From positions 109,343 to 173,342 of the forward strand of contig JBCCEF010000010.1 in the NCBI GenBank assembly GCA_039030395.1: a stretch of DNA of 64,000 nt, given 5' to 3'. This stretch comes from Acidobacteriota bacterium (GTDB lineage Bacteria; Acidobacteriota; Thermoanaerobaculia; Multivoradales; JBCCEF01). Under the pieces are notes generated by a model. The model searched no databases and was not told the origin of the DNA. It saw only the letters and a program-made list of their open reading frames with translations. This document shows positions 38,224 through 47,069 of the stretch, one piece after another; positions within the stretch are counted from its first letter, which is position 1, and each line of letters begins with the position of its first letter. Position numbers and translations under genes: made by a program.

Positions 38224-38793
38224 ATGCCGAGTTACAGCACCAACGAGTTCCGGTCGGGACTCAAGATCCTGATCGATGGGGACCCCTGCACCATCGTCGA
38301 GAACCAGTTCGTCAAACCCGGAAAGGGCCAGGCCTTCGTGCGGGTGAAGTACCGCAACCTGCTGACCGGCCGGGTGATCGAGAAGACCTTCAAATCCGGA
38401 GAATCCGTGGACGCGGCGGATGTCCACGAGACGGACATGCAGTACCTCTACAGCGACGGCGAGAAGTGGTACTTCATGGTGCCCGACACCTTCGAACAGT
38501 TCGAGGCGACGGAGCGTTCGATGGCCGATGCGGCGCCCTGGATCAAGGAGCAGGACATGTGCTCGGTGACCATCTACAACGGTCAGCCGATTTCTGTGTT
38601 GCCGCCGAACTTCGTCGTTCTCAAAGTGACCGAGACAGATCCCGGGTTGAAGGGCGACACCTCCGGCGGCGGCAACAAGCCGGCCACCCTGGAAACCGGC
38701 GCGGTGGTGCGAGTGCCGCTCTTCATTCAGGAAGGAGAGTTGCTCAAGGTCGACACCCGCAACGGAACCTACGTTTCCCGCTCTAAAGAGTAG
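38224..38793 (+). CDS. efp: Elongation factor P
   Basis: 189-residue tRNA-shaped factor that rescues ribosomes stalled at polyproline. The KOW-like domain I tip is VKPGKGQAF with Lys34 at the position modified by EpmA/EpmB. The C-terminal OB domains hold [31 protein letters not shown] precedes ATG 38224. The stop TAG is the first base triplet of repeat B2. Confidence 0.96.
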   Translation: MPSYSTNEFRSGLKILIDGDPCTIVENQFVKPGKGQAFVRVKYRNLLTGRVIEKTFKSGESVDAADVHETDMQYLYSDGEKWYFMVPDTFEQFEATERSMADAAPWIKEQDMCSVTIYNGQPISVLPPNFVVLKVTETDPGLKGDTSGGGNKPATLETGAVVRVPLFIQEGELLKVDTRNGTYVSRSKE

Positions 38794-38945
38794 CAGCGCC
38801 GCTGAATGGGCGCTTTCGCGGATGATGTCACCGGCGCTGCAACTTGTTTATTTTCAGGGTTCTGGGCGCCCCCTCGCGCCTCCGGCGCTCACCCCATCCT
38901 CGGCGGCTCCGCCGCCGCCTCACCCTTCGGGTTCGGGATCTTGGT
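38791..38945 (+). repeat. Dispersed repeat family B, copy 2
   Basis: Starts at the efp stop codon (TAGCAGCGCCGCTGAA). Inverted repeat GCAGCGCCG (38793-38801) / CGGCGCTGC (38832-38840), then CTGGGCGCCCCCTCG and a GC-rich tail (GGCGGCTCCGCCGCCGCCTC, then CCCTTCGGGTTCGGG) shared with copies 1 and 3. The right edge is approximate. It separates efp from the phosphoesterase gene. Confidence 0.75.
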
Positions 38946-38985
38946 TCGAAGGGTCTTCTGAATCCGTGCCGCTGGGAGGCGGACC

Positions 38986-39843
38986 ATGAGGTTGCTTGCC
39001 ATCGCGGATCTTCATCTCCGCCATCAGACCACCCGCGAGGCGCTCGAAGCGCTTCCCGCCTTTCCGGATGACTGGCTGATCGTCGCTGGCGATGTCGGCG
39101 AGTCGGCGGACCTGATGCGCTGGACCTGGCGGGTGCTAGCGCCCAAGTTCGCCCGGCTGATCTGGGTTCCCGGCAACCACGATCTGTGGACCCTGCCGAA
39201 CGATCCGGACACCCGCCGGGGCGAGGAGAAGTACCTTCACCTGGTGTCCCTCTGCCGCGAAGCCGGCGTTCTAACCCCGGAGGATCCCTTCCCGGTGTGG
39301 GAAGGCGACGGCCGGCGCTGTACCCTGGCGCCGCTCTTTCTGCTCTACGACTACACCTTTCGGCCCGACGACGTAGCGGCGGAGGATGCTGTCGACTGGG
39401 CAGCGGAAGCGGAGATCGTCTGCGCCGACGAACTGCTCCTCCACCCGGATCCTTACCCCTCGCGCCCGGCCTGGTGCGCCGCGCGCTGTGCCGCGGCGGA
39501 GAAGCGCCTGGCGGAGATCGAGGGACCCACGGTGCTGATCAACCACTGGCCTCTGCGCCAGGACATCCTCACCATCAAGCGGGTGCCGCGGTTCTCCATC
39601 TGGTGCGGTACCCGTCGCACCGAGGACTGGCACCGGCGCTTCGACGCCATCGCCGAAGTCCACGGACACCTGCACGTGCGCTCCACCCACCGCCGCGACG
39701 GCGTGTCCTTCGAAGAGGTCTCCCTCGGCTATCCGCGGGACTGGCAGCAGGAGCGCGGCATCGCCCCCTACCTGCGCCAGATCCTGCCGGTACCGGAAGG
39801 GTATGCCGATCTCCCGCCGCGCACCTTCCGTCACAAGGACTAG
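38986..39843 (+). CDS. Metallophosphoesterase
   Basis: Calcineurin-like hydrolase, 285 residues. LLAIADLHLRH (Asp-x-His), VAGDVGE (GDxxE), VPGNHDLW (GNHD), LINHWPLRQ and a final VHGHLHVR (GHxH) give the full set of metal ligands. The substrate is not evident. It stands alone between repeat B2 and yeiH. Confidence 0.9.
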   Translation: MRLLAIADLHLRHQTTREALEALPAFPDDWLIVAGDVGESADLMRWTWRVLAPKFARLIWVPGNHDLWTLPNDPDTRRGEEKYLHLVSLCREAGVLTPEDPFPVWEGDGRRCTLAPLFLLYDYTFRPDDVAAEDAVDWAAEAEIVCADELLLHPDPYPSRPAWCAARCAAAEKRLAEIEGPTVLINHWPLRQDILTIKRVPRFSIWCGTRRTEDWHRRFDAIAEVHGHLHVRSTHRRDGVSFEEVSLGYPRDWQQERGIAPYLRQILPVPEGYADLPPRTFRHKD

Positions 39844-39969
39844 CCCTCCGGCCCGAAGGGTGCACCGCCCACCGGCAGCCGCATCCGACTCGGCCGGAAG
39901 GTGGTGGTGAAGATCGGGAAAACGGCGAGCCTATTGGTCCGGTCGCCTCCTCTCTGGTAGCTTCCGCCG

Positions 39970-41010
39970 ATGTTCCTTTCTCTGAGCAAGATCCTTCCCG
40001 GAGTGCTGGTGGCGGTGGCGGTGGCGGCGATCGCCTCATTCCTCCACGGCCTCTTGCCGGTTGCCTTTGGGGACGTGCTGGGGGCGGTCATCCTGGCGGT
40101 GCTGCTCGGTCTCCTGGTCGGTAATAGCGGGTTCTTGCCCTGCTGGACCCAGCCCGGCCTTCGCTTCAGCTTCCATACCCTGCTGCGCATCGCCATCGTC
40201 CTGTTGGGGGCGCGTCTGTCCTTTCAGCAGGTGGCCGCCATCGGCGGCCGGGCGGTGCTGTTGATCATCTGCCTGATGACCCTCGCCCTCGTCGCCTGTT
40301 GGGGGCTCGGGCGCGCCGTCGGAGTTTCCCGCCGCCTGGCGACCCTGATCGGAGTGGGTACTGCCGTCTGCGGCAACTCGGCCATCGCGGCGGTGGCGCC
40401 GGTGATCGGCGCCGAAGACGACGAGGTGAGCTTCGCCGTGGCCACCAACACCCTGTTCGGCACTCTAGCGGTGTTCGTCTATCCGCTCCTCGGAGTGTGG
40501 GTGGGGCTCTCCGACGCGGCCTTCGGTACCTGGGCCGGCACCGCCGTCAACGACACCTCTCAAGTGGTCGCCGCCGGCTTCGCCGTCTCGCCGGAGGCCG
40601 GCCAGGTCGCGACCGCCGTCAAGCTCACCCGCAACGCCTTGATGGGGCCGGTGATCGTCGCCATGGGGCTGATGTTCAGGGCGGCGGCGGGAGCCGGTGA
40701 GGCGTCCTGGACAAAGCGGGTGAAACAGTCCTTGCCGCCCTTCGTGCTGGGCTTCGTGGCGATGGCGCTACTCTCCACCTTCGGAGCCTTCGATGCGCTC
40801 ACCGCCGCCACCGGGTTCGACTGGGTGGTGGTCTTCACCGGCGCCTCCAAACTGCTCATTCTGGTCGCCTTGGCCGGAGTAGGCCTCTCCACCCGCTTCG
40901 CCGCCATGCGGCGCACCGGACCCGGGCCGCTGCTGGTCGGCTTCGCGGCGGCGACGGTCACTTCGCTGGCGGCGCTCGCCTGGATTTCCTGGATCGGCCC
41001 GGTGGGCTAG
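39970..41010 (+). CDS. yeiH: YeiH/UPF0324 family membrane protein (putative sulfate exporter)
   Basis: 346 residues with about ten hydrophobic segments. Diagnostic blocks: ILGLLVGNSGF-like start, FHTLLRIAIVLLGARLSFQQV, GVGTAVCGNSAIAAVAPVIGA, and GTAVNDTSQVVAAGF. The transport role comes from family annotation only. It converges on aroC with a 4-base overlap. Confidence 0.88.
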   Translation: MFLSLSKILPGVLVAVAVAAIASFLHGLLPVAFGDVLGAVILAVLLGLLVGNSGFLPCWTQPGLRFSFHTLLRIAIVLLGARLSFQQVAAIGGRAVLLIICLMTLALVACWGLGRAVGVSRRLATLIGVGTAVCGNSAIAAVAPVIGAEDDEVSFAVATNTLFGTLAVFVYPLLGVWVGLSDAAFGTWAGTAVNDTSQVVAAGFAVSPEAGQVATAVKLTRNALMGPVIVAMGLMFRAAAGAGEASWTKRVKQSLPPFVLGFVAMALLSTFGAFDALTAATGFDWVVVFTGASKLLILVALAGVGLSTRFAAMRRTGPGPLLVGFAAATVTSLAALAWISWIGPVG

Positions 41011-42188
41011 GACCCTGGCGGCCAGTCCCGCTGCAGTTCGCGGGTCGCCGTGAGGTGGGCCAGCAGCTCCGCGAAGGAATCCCCGCCCAGCTTCTCGATC
41101 AACGCGTCCGCCAACACCAGAGCGACCATCGCTTCGGCGATGACGCCGGCCGCCGGTAGGGCGGTGACGTCGCTCCTCTCGTACTGCGAGGTGTGCGGCT
41201 CCATGGTGTCGATATCGACGGAGGGCAGGCCGGTGCGCAGGGTGGCGATGGGCTTCTTATAGGCGGTGACGACGATGTCGGCGCCGTTGGTGACGCCGCC
41301 TTCGGTGCCGCCGGCGCGGTTGGTGGGGCGGTGCCAGCCGTCTTCGGTGCGCTCGATGGCGTCGTGGGCCTGGCTGCCGGGTCCGGCGCTGGCCGCCAGG
41401 GCGGAGCCGATCTCCACCGCCTTCACCGCGGGCACGGACATCACCGCCTGAGCCAGGCGGCCATCGAGCTTCTCGTTCCACTGCACGTGGGAGCCGAGGC
41501 CGATGGGAACGCCCCGGGCGATTACCGTGACGGCGCCGCCCAGGGTGTCGCCCTCCCCCTTGGTGCGGTCGACCAAGGCGACCATCTCGTCTTCGAGGTG
41601 GCGGTCGATGGCGCGGAGCGGCGATTCGTCGTCCACCCGGCAGATCTCTTCCCAGGTCGGCGTCGGCCGGCCGGCGCCGATCGGCCCGAGGGAGCGCACC
41701 CCGCTCTTGATCTCGATCCCTAGCTGCGAGAGGAGCATGCGGGCGAAGGCGCCGGCGGCCACCCGGCCGGCGGTTTCCCGGGCGGAGGCCCGCTCCAGTA
41801 CGTCGCGCAGGTCGCGCCGGTGGTATTTGATACCGCCGGCCAGGTCCACATGGCCTGGCCGCGGCGAGTGCAGCCGCCGCTTGCCGGACATGTGCGGGTC
41901 CGTCGCGCCTGGGTTCATGATGGTCTGCCAGTTCTTCCAGTCGCGGTTCTCGATCCACAGGGCGATCGGCGAGCCCAGGGTTTCGGAATTGCGCACCCCG
42001 CCGCGGATCTCCGCCCGGTCCACCTCGATCTGCATGCGGCGGCCGCGGCCGTAGCCGTGCATGCGGCGGCGCATGTCCGACTCGAGAATGGCGAGGTCCA
42101 CCGGCACGCCGGCGGGCATGCCGGTCAGCAGCACGGTCAGGCCGGGGCCGTGGCTTTCGCCGCCGGTGGTGAGCTGGAGTCGGCGCAT
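41007..42188 (-). CDS. aroC: Chorismate synthase
   Basis: Last step of the shikimate pathway, FMN-dependent. TTGGESHGPGL at the N-terminus, RRMHGYGRGRRMQIE, ASARETAGRVAAGAFA and the flavin-site block NRAGGTEGGVTNG. 393 residues. ATG 42188 starts directly at MRRLQLTTGGESHG; sequence upstream in frame is non-coding. aroB lies 6 kb away on the other strand. Confidence 0.95.
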   Translation of the reverse strand: MRRLQLTTGGESHGPGLTVLLTGMPAGVPVDLAILESDMRRRMHGYGRGRRMQIEVDRAEIRGGVRNSETLGSPIALWIENRDWKNWQTIMNPGATDPHMSGKRRLHSPRPGHVDLAGGIKYHRRDLRDVLERASARETAGRVAAGAFARMLLSQLGIEIKSGVRSLGPIGAGRPTPTWEEICRVDDESPLRAIDRHLEDEMVALVDRTKGEGDTLGGAVTVIARGVPIGLGSHVQWNEKLDGRLAQAVMSVPAVKAVEIGSALAASAGPGSQAHDAIERTEDGWHRPTNRAGGTEGGVTNGADIVVTAYKKPIATLRTGLPSVDIDTMEPHTSQYERSDVTALPAAGVIAEAMVALVLADALIEKLGGDSFAELLAHLTATRELQRDWPPGS

Positions 42189-42270
42189 GGCGGGGAAGGA
42201 TATCCGCGCCGCGCGGCGCTCGCGTGGGCGACCGGCCGGGGTGAGATAGCATCCGCCGAGGAGGAAGATC

Positions 42271-42726
42271 GTGGTCGATTCGGAAGGTCCAAAGAAGTCC
42301 CTGGAGATCGTCGGCGAGGAAGCTGCCGGCGAGCCCGAGTACGAGGCCCGCGGGGTCCAGAACCCGCGCATCGTGGACCTCATTGGCCTAGATCACGAAC
42401 TGGGCGAGGTGATGCTGTCGATCCTCGAAGGGCGTCCCTGGGAATCCGCCGACCCGGACGCCGTCAAGAACCAGCTCCAGCAGCTTGAGGACAAGCTCAA
42501 CAGCTACTTCGACTACGTGCTCGATGGCCATCTCGGGCAGCAGTATCCGGACTACGCCGGCCTGCCGGTGGGTATTCGCCTGGACTGCGCCGACGAGCCC
42601 GGCGAGCCCCAGGCTCCCTTCCTGGAGGCCGCTGGCCGCTTTGCCGCCTCCCGCGGTATCCGTTTCGTGGTGCGCGCGGTGGGTGACCCCTTCGCCCGCT
42701 CGGCGGCCTGGGAAACGAACCGCTAG
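42271..42726 (+). CDS. Hypothetical protein DUF-type
   Basis: 151 residues, not recognised. GTG 42271 with GGAGGAAG six bases upstream. Predicted mixed alpha/beta: LDHELGEVMLSILEGRPWESADPDAVKNQLQQLEDKLNSYFDYVLDG (split over residues 40-88), then a strand-rich part with GIRLDCADEP. No signal peptide or membrane helix. Divergent from aroC; its stop overlaps the stop of the CHAT-like gene. Confidence 0.7.
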   Translation: MVDSEGPKKSLEIVGEEAAGEPEYEARGVQNPRIVDLIGLDHELGEVMLSILEGRPWESADPDAVKNQLQQLEDKLNSYFDYVLDGHLGQQYPDYAGLPVGIRLDCADEPGEPQAPFLEAAGRFAASRGIRFVVRAVGDPFARSAAWETNR

Positions 42727-45257
42727 CCACTGCTGCCGCGAATCAGCTCGAAGGCCGCCCAGGCGACCGGTGAGTGCCGGGACGACAGTTCCCGCAGGGC
42801 GGCGCCGTGGGCTTGCGGCAAGGAGCGGCCGGCGGCGAGGGCGCGGTAGAAGGCATCGGCGTGTTCCCGTACCAGGGTCTCACCGGCGCCGGCGCCGGCG
42901 GTGCCGCGTTTCGCCAGCACCCAGGGCACCCCTTCGCGCGCCAGGGCGAGGGCCGCGCCGAGGGTATCGCCGCCGCCCGGGCGGTCCGCGTTCTGGTGGA
43001 CTTCCGCCAGATAGGCGAACGGCAGGTTGCTGACGCCGAGGTCGGTGAAGGGCAGGGTGCCTTCGGCTGCTCGCAGGCGGCTGAGCCATGGAGCGGCGGC
43101 TTCGAACTCCAGCGGGGCGACCGCGTGCAGGGCGCGGCCGCGGCGCAGCTCGCCGAAGACCGCCGCCACGGTCGCCCGCTCGCCGCCGAGGACGATCGCC
43201 GTCGGCACGCCGCGACGGTAGTGGGCGGCACGGTAATCGGCGTCCTCCAGGTCCCCCGTGGGGTCGATCACGAACAGCAGTTCCGGTGAGCCGGATCGGC
43301 GATCGGAGTCCGGAGAGAAGGAGGAGTTGCCGGTTCGCTGGAGGATCGGCACGGTGCGCTCGAACAACCAACGCTCGTCGCCGCCGACCACCGGCAGGCC
43401 GGCTAGCGGCACCCGCGCCAGCACGCCGTGCAGCCGCCAGGTGGTGACCGGCGGCAGATCCGCCGCGGCAGCCGGCGACAGGGCCTCGGCAAAGGGCAGG
43501 GTTCGCTCGATCCAGTCGGCGTCCGGCAGAGAACCGACGGCCAAGGCTCGATCGACCTCGTCGGCGCTACGCACCAGCTCCCGCCGGATCTGCGGCGACT
43601 GGCGACGAACCACCTTCGAGCCGTCCGAGAGATGTTGGAGGACCAACACTTCCTCCGGCAGAGCGATGGCCCGGAAGTCGACCTCGGCCAGTTCCGTGAC
43701 GGGCCGGCAGCGGTCCACCGAACCGGGCTCCTCGCGGCAGCGGTAGGCCCGGCGTTCATTCTCTTCCAGGCGATCCAGGCGCTCCAAGAAGTCCCAGCTC
43801 TCGGCGGCGTTTCCCAGCTCCGCCGCCTGGCGAGCGGCGCGGGCGAAGTCGTCCGCTCGCTGCCGCGGCCCAAGGCGCGGTGCACGGCCCGCCGCGGCGG
43901 CGAATTCGTGGCCGGCGACGGCGTCGGCAAACGCGCTGTAGGCGGCTCGTGGGTCGCCTTCGGCCCGCAGTGCCCGACCCACGCAGTCGTGAGCCCTCGC
44001 CGCGAGATCCGGATCGGCGCTTTCCTTGATCCGCTGGCAGAGGGTGAGGGCGCGCTCCGAGCGGCCCAGGATGAGGGCCTGGAGCGCCTCGATCCAGTCC
44101 GTTTCGTCCTCCAGCGCTCGATCTCGCGGCTCCAGTTCGGCAAGCATCCGACGCGCGCGATCGAGGACCGGCTCCGGGTCCCTCCCCAAGCGAATCTGCA
44201 GCCGGGCCAGGCCGAGCACCCACTCGATGGCGAGGCGCGGTTGCTCGCGCGCCGCAAGGCCGGCGAGCGCCCGGGCGAGCTTGCGTTCGGCATCGCGCAG
44301 GGCGGCGTCGTCGGCGTCCGGATCGGCCAGCAGGAGGGCGCCGAGCTGGCCCTGGGTCCGCTGGTAGCGCGCCGCGTCGCAGGGCGAGGAGGCGCAGTCT
44401 TCAACGGCGGTGCCGAGCAGGTGCGACGCCTCGCCGAGGGCGCCGGCGCGTCTCAACAGGGTGGTGCGGTGTGCGGCGACGGCGATGCGCTGGACGGAGG
44501 CGATGCGCAGGGCTCGGCGCTCGGCATCGGCCAGCAGCGGCAGGGCTCGGCCGGGCCGATCCAATTCGCTCTCTGCCTGGCGCAGCAGTAGGTCGACGGC
44601 CACCTCGTCCGCTATCGGATGATCGAGCCAGTCGGGCAGGGAATCCGCCGGCAGAACCGGATCGCCGGCGGCGGCCGCCGCCGCAGCGCGGAAACGCAGG
44701 GCGAGGAGCGGGAAGCCGAGGTCTCGCGCCTCATCGCTGGAGGCTGCGAAATCCGTCGCCACGGCATTCGCATCTCCTGGGTGAGCGCTGGGGATGGCGC
44801 GCAGCCGGCGGTGGAGATCCTGCCAGATGTCGTCGTCGCCTTCGAAGAGGAGGGACTGACAGGGCAACAGCCAGCGCTGTTCAGTGCGCTGGTCGACCAC
44901 CTGTCCGCAGACCTGCAGGGTGCGTCCGGCGTCGAGAGCCGAAGGCATCGGGTCCTCGAAGCAGGCGGTGTTTCCCATCACCGCCACCGGTGGGCGCGCC
45001 GTGCTGCCGGCGGTCCGACCGTCAAAGGTGAGGTAGCCCTGCCGATCGGTGACCCCGCCGATCTCCCGAGCGTCGAAGCACAGGCTGAGGGCGGGGCGGC
45101 CGAAGGCCCGCGGCAGCACCGTGCCGTCCGGCTGGACGGCGATCTCCTGATGGCCGCGCAGAAAGGCCTCGGGGATCGCCGGAATCACCGCTTCGGCGCA
45201 GCCGCCGAGGGCGAGCGGCAGCCAGAGGACGGTGAGGATCCGGCGGGGGGCGGTCAC
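42723..45257 (-). CDS. CHAT-like lipoprotein with degenerate catalytic site
   Basis: 844 residues. Lipoprotein signal LTVLWLPLALGGC (lipobox Cys near residue 20), helical repeat region with TPR character (about 270-530), then a C-terminal CHAT-type domain (PLAGLPVVGGDERWLFE, a final SPVAWAAFELIRG). The usual CHAT catalytic blocks (HFACHG-like and SACxTG-like) are replaced by LHAVAPLE and YLAEVHQN, so peptidase activity is doubtful. Start GTG 45257 overlaps the thioesterase stop (GTGA). Confidence 0.8.
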   Translation of the reverse strand: MTAPRRILTVLWLPLALGGCAEAVIPAIPEAFLRGHQEIAVQPDGTVLPRAFGRPALSLCFDAREIGGVTDRQGYLTFDGRTAGSTARPPVAVMGNTACFEDPMPSALDAGRTLQVCGQVVDQRTEQRWLLPCQSLLFEGDDDIWQDLHRRLRAIPSAHPGDANAVATDFAASSDEARDLGFPLLALRFRAAAAAAAGDPVLPADSLPDWLDHPIADEVAVDLLLRQAESELDRPGRALPLLADAERRALRIASVQRIAVAAHRTTLLRRAGALGEASHLLGTAVEDCASSPCDAARYQRTQGQLGALLLADPDADDAALRDAERKLARALAGLAAREQPRLAIEWVLGLARLQIRLGRDPEPVLDRARRMLAELEPRDRALEDETDWIEALQALILGRSERALTLCQRIKESADPDLAARAHDCVGRALRAEGDPRAAYSAFADAVAGHEFAAAAGRAPRLGPRQRADDFARAARQAAELGNAAESWDFLERLDRLEENERRAYRCREEPGSVDRCRPVTELAEVDFRAIALPEEVLVLQHLSDGSKVVRRQSPQIRRELVRSADEVDRALAVGSLPDADWIERTLPFAEALSPAAAADLPPVTTWRLHGVLARVPLAGLPVVGGDERWLFERTVPILQRTGNSSFSPDSDRRSGSPELLFVIDPTGDLEDADYRAAHYRRGVPTAIVLGGERATVAAVFGELRRGRALHAVAPLEFEAAAPWLSRLRAAEGTLPFTDLGVSNLPFAYLAEVHQNADRPGGGDTLGAALALAREGVPWVLAKRGTAGAGAGETLVREHADAFYRALAAGRSLPQAHGAALRELSSRHSPVAWAAFELIRGSSG

Positions 45258-45703
45258 GGCACTGGCTGGCCGGCGAGGCGGGCGAAGGGCGCGCGCAGCT
45301 CCTCGGGCGTGCGGCAGGGGCGGCCGGAGGCGGCCTCCACCCAGATGTGATGGGTGGTGCCCGTCGCCAGTCGCTCTCCCCGGTGGTGGATGTCGTAGGA
45401 AAAACGCAAGCCGCGGCTCGCCTGGCGGGTCAGGCGGCATCGGATTTCCACCGTCATGCCGTAGCGGGCCGGTCGTCGGTAGGAGATCTCGACGCCGGTG
45501 ACCATCAACAGATAGCCGAGCTTTTCGATCTCGGCATAGTGCCATCCGCTCCGGGCGCACAGGCCGGTGCGGGCCAGCTCGAACCAGACGATGTACTCGG
45601 CGTGGTGGACCACCCCCATCTGGTCCGTCTCGGCGTAGCGCACTTCGACCTCGGTCGTGTGCTCGACCGCCGCGGGCCGGTCTCGGGGTTGGGGGTCGGT
45701 CAT
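45254..45703 (-). CDS. YbgC-type acyl-CoA thioesterase
   Basis: 149-residue hot-dog-fold thioesterase. VEVRYAETDQMGVVHHAEYIVWFELAR carries the catalytic Asp/His region of the 4-hydroxybenzoyl-CoA thioesterase family, and ISYRRPARYGMTVEIRCRL follows. ATG 45703 overlaps the glycosyltransferase stop (ATGA). The three-gene leftward chain glycosyltransferase-thioesterase-CHAT protein is tightly coupled, but its shared role is unclear. Confidence 0.88.
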   Translation of the reverse strand: MTDPQPRDRPAAVEHTTEVEVRYAETDQMGVVHHAEYIVWFELARTGLCARSGWHYAEIEKLGYLLMVTGVEISYRRPARYGMTVEIRCRLTRQASRGLRFSYDIHHRGERLATGTTHHIWVEAASGRPCRTPEELRAPFARLAGQPVP

Positions 45704-46461
45704 CGAGAAGGTCCTCCTTTCTCGGCTCTGCGGCCGGCGTGGCGCATCACCGTCCACAGGATCTTGTAGCCGGCCATCACCGTGCCCTTGACGGTACCGG
45801 TGATCTTCGACCGGCCCACTCGCCGCCGGTAGCTGACCGGCACGTCGGCGGTGCGGAGTCCCCGGCGTACCGCCTTGACCTGCATCTCGGCCGTCCAACC
45901 GAAGTCCGGGTCACTCATCTCGAGGCGTTCGAGGGCGGACCAGCGGATCGCCCGGAAGGGGCCGAGATCCGTGTAGCGGTGCCCGTAGAGCAGGCGGATC
46001 AGGCCGCAGGCGATGAGGTTGCCGGCCCGCGCCTGGGGCAGCAGCGCACCGCGCTCCCGCTCGCCCAGCGCCCGAGAGCCGATCACCAGATCCGCATCGC
46101 CGGCGAGGATCGGCGCCACCACGGTGGGGAGTTCGTCCGGGTGGTCGGAGTAATCGGCGTCGAGAAACACCACGATGTCCGGTGGGTCGTTCGCCCGCAG
46201 GTAGGAGAGGCCCGCCAGGCAGGCGCTGCCGTAGCCCGGCCGGGGAGCCGGCACCACCGTCGCCCCGGCCTCCCGGGCGACCCGTGCGGTACCGTCCGTT
46301 GAGCCGTTGTCGGCCACCACCACCCGCCGCGGCGGCTCCGCCAGCGCCGCCAGGTCGGCGAGCACGAGGGGCAGCGAAGGCTCTTCGTTGAGGGCGGGAA
46401 TGACGATGTCCAGGGTTGCCACCACGCTGGCGATTGTACGGTACGGTTGGCCCTGCCGCAT
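45700..46461 (-). CDS. Family 2 glycosyltransferase (dolichyl-phosphate-sugar synthase-like)
   Basis: GT-A fold: LDIVIPALNEEPSLPLVL, VVVADNGSTDGT, PGYGSACLAGL, FLDADYSDHPDEL (DxD) and GSRALGERERGALLP. Near the C-terminus FGWTAEMQVKAVRRGL and a single hydrophobic stretch. Probably transfers a sugar to a lipid carrier or glycan. Start uncertain: ATG 46461 has GGGAGAG 11 bases upstream; ATG 46491 and GTG 46425 are possible. Its stop overlaps the thioesterase start. Confidence 0.85.
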   Translation of the reverse strand: MRQGQPYRTIASVVATLDIVIPALNEEPSLPLVLADLAALAEPPRRVVVADNGSTDGTARVAREAGATVVPAPRPGYGSACLAGLSYLRANDPPDIVVFLDADYSDHPDELPTVVAPILAGDADLVIGSRALGERERGALLPQARAGNLIACGLIRLLYGHRYTDLGPFRAIRWSALERLEMSDPDFGWTAEMQVKAVRRGLRTADVPVSYRRRVGRSKITGTVKGTVMAGYKILWTVMRHAGRRAEKGGPSR

Positions 46462-46526
46462 GTTAGGATCTGCTCTCCCATAATCTGTCAAAAGCTTCTA
46501 GATCCGCCTTCAGGAACCACCCGGAA

Positions 46527-47069
46527 ATGCCCGTCTATCCCTATGCCGGCCGGATGCCCAGCCTGGGGGAGGGCGCCTTCGTCGCCCCCACCGCCGAGGT
46601 GATGGGCGATGTCGAAGCCGGCGAAGATTGCTCCTTTTGGTTTCAGACGGTGGTGCGCGGCGACGTCAACTTCATCCGCATCGGCGCGCGCACCAATCTG
46701 CAGGACGGGGTGATCGTCCACGTCACCCACGAAACGCACCCGACGCACATCGGTTCCGGAGTGGTGGTGGGCCACGGCGCGGTGCTCCACGGCTGCACCG
46801 TCGAGGACGGCGCGTTGATCGGTATCGGCGCGCGGGTGCTCGACGGCGCGGTGGTCGAGGCCGGCGCCCAGATCGGCGCCGGCGCCCTGGTGGCGCCGGG
46901 GCACCGTATTCCGTCCGGCCATCTTGCCCTGGGCATGCCGGCGCGGGTGACCCGCCCGCTGTCGGACCGTGAGCGGGAGCAGATTCCGGCGATCGCGGAG
47001 CGCTACGTCCAGCTCAAGGAGCGTTACCGGCGGCTGGAAGAGTCCGCCAAGAGAGTGCCGACCCGATGA
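46527..47069 (+). CDS. Gamma-carbonic-anhydrase-like hexapeptide protein (YrdA/PaaY type)
   Basis: 180 residues of left-handed beta-helix: SFWFQTVVRGDVNFIRIGARTNLQDGVIVHVTHETHP carries the first zinc His, and GHGAVLHGC the others. C-terminal helix ERYVQLKERYRRLEE. The role in most bacteria is unsettled. Its stop overlaps the hisS start (ATGA). Confidence 0.9.
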   Translation: MPVYPYAGRMPSLGEGAFVAPTAEVMGDVEAGEDCSFWFQTVVRGDVNFIRIGARTNLQDGVIVHVTHETHPTHIGSGVVVGHGAVLHGCTVEDGALIGIGARVLDGAVVEAGAQIGAGALVAPGHRIPSGHLALGMPARVTRPLSDREREQIPAIAERYVQLKERYRRLEESAKRVPTR

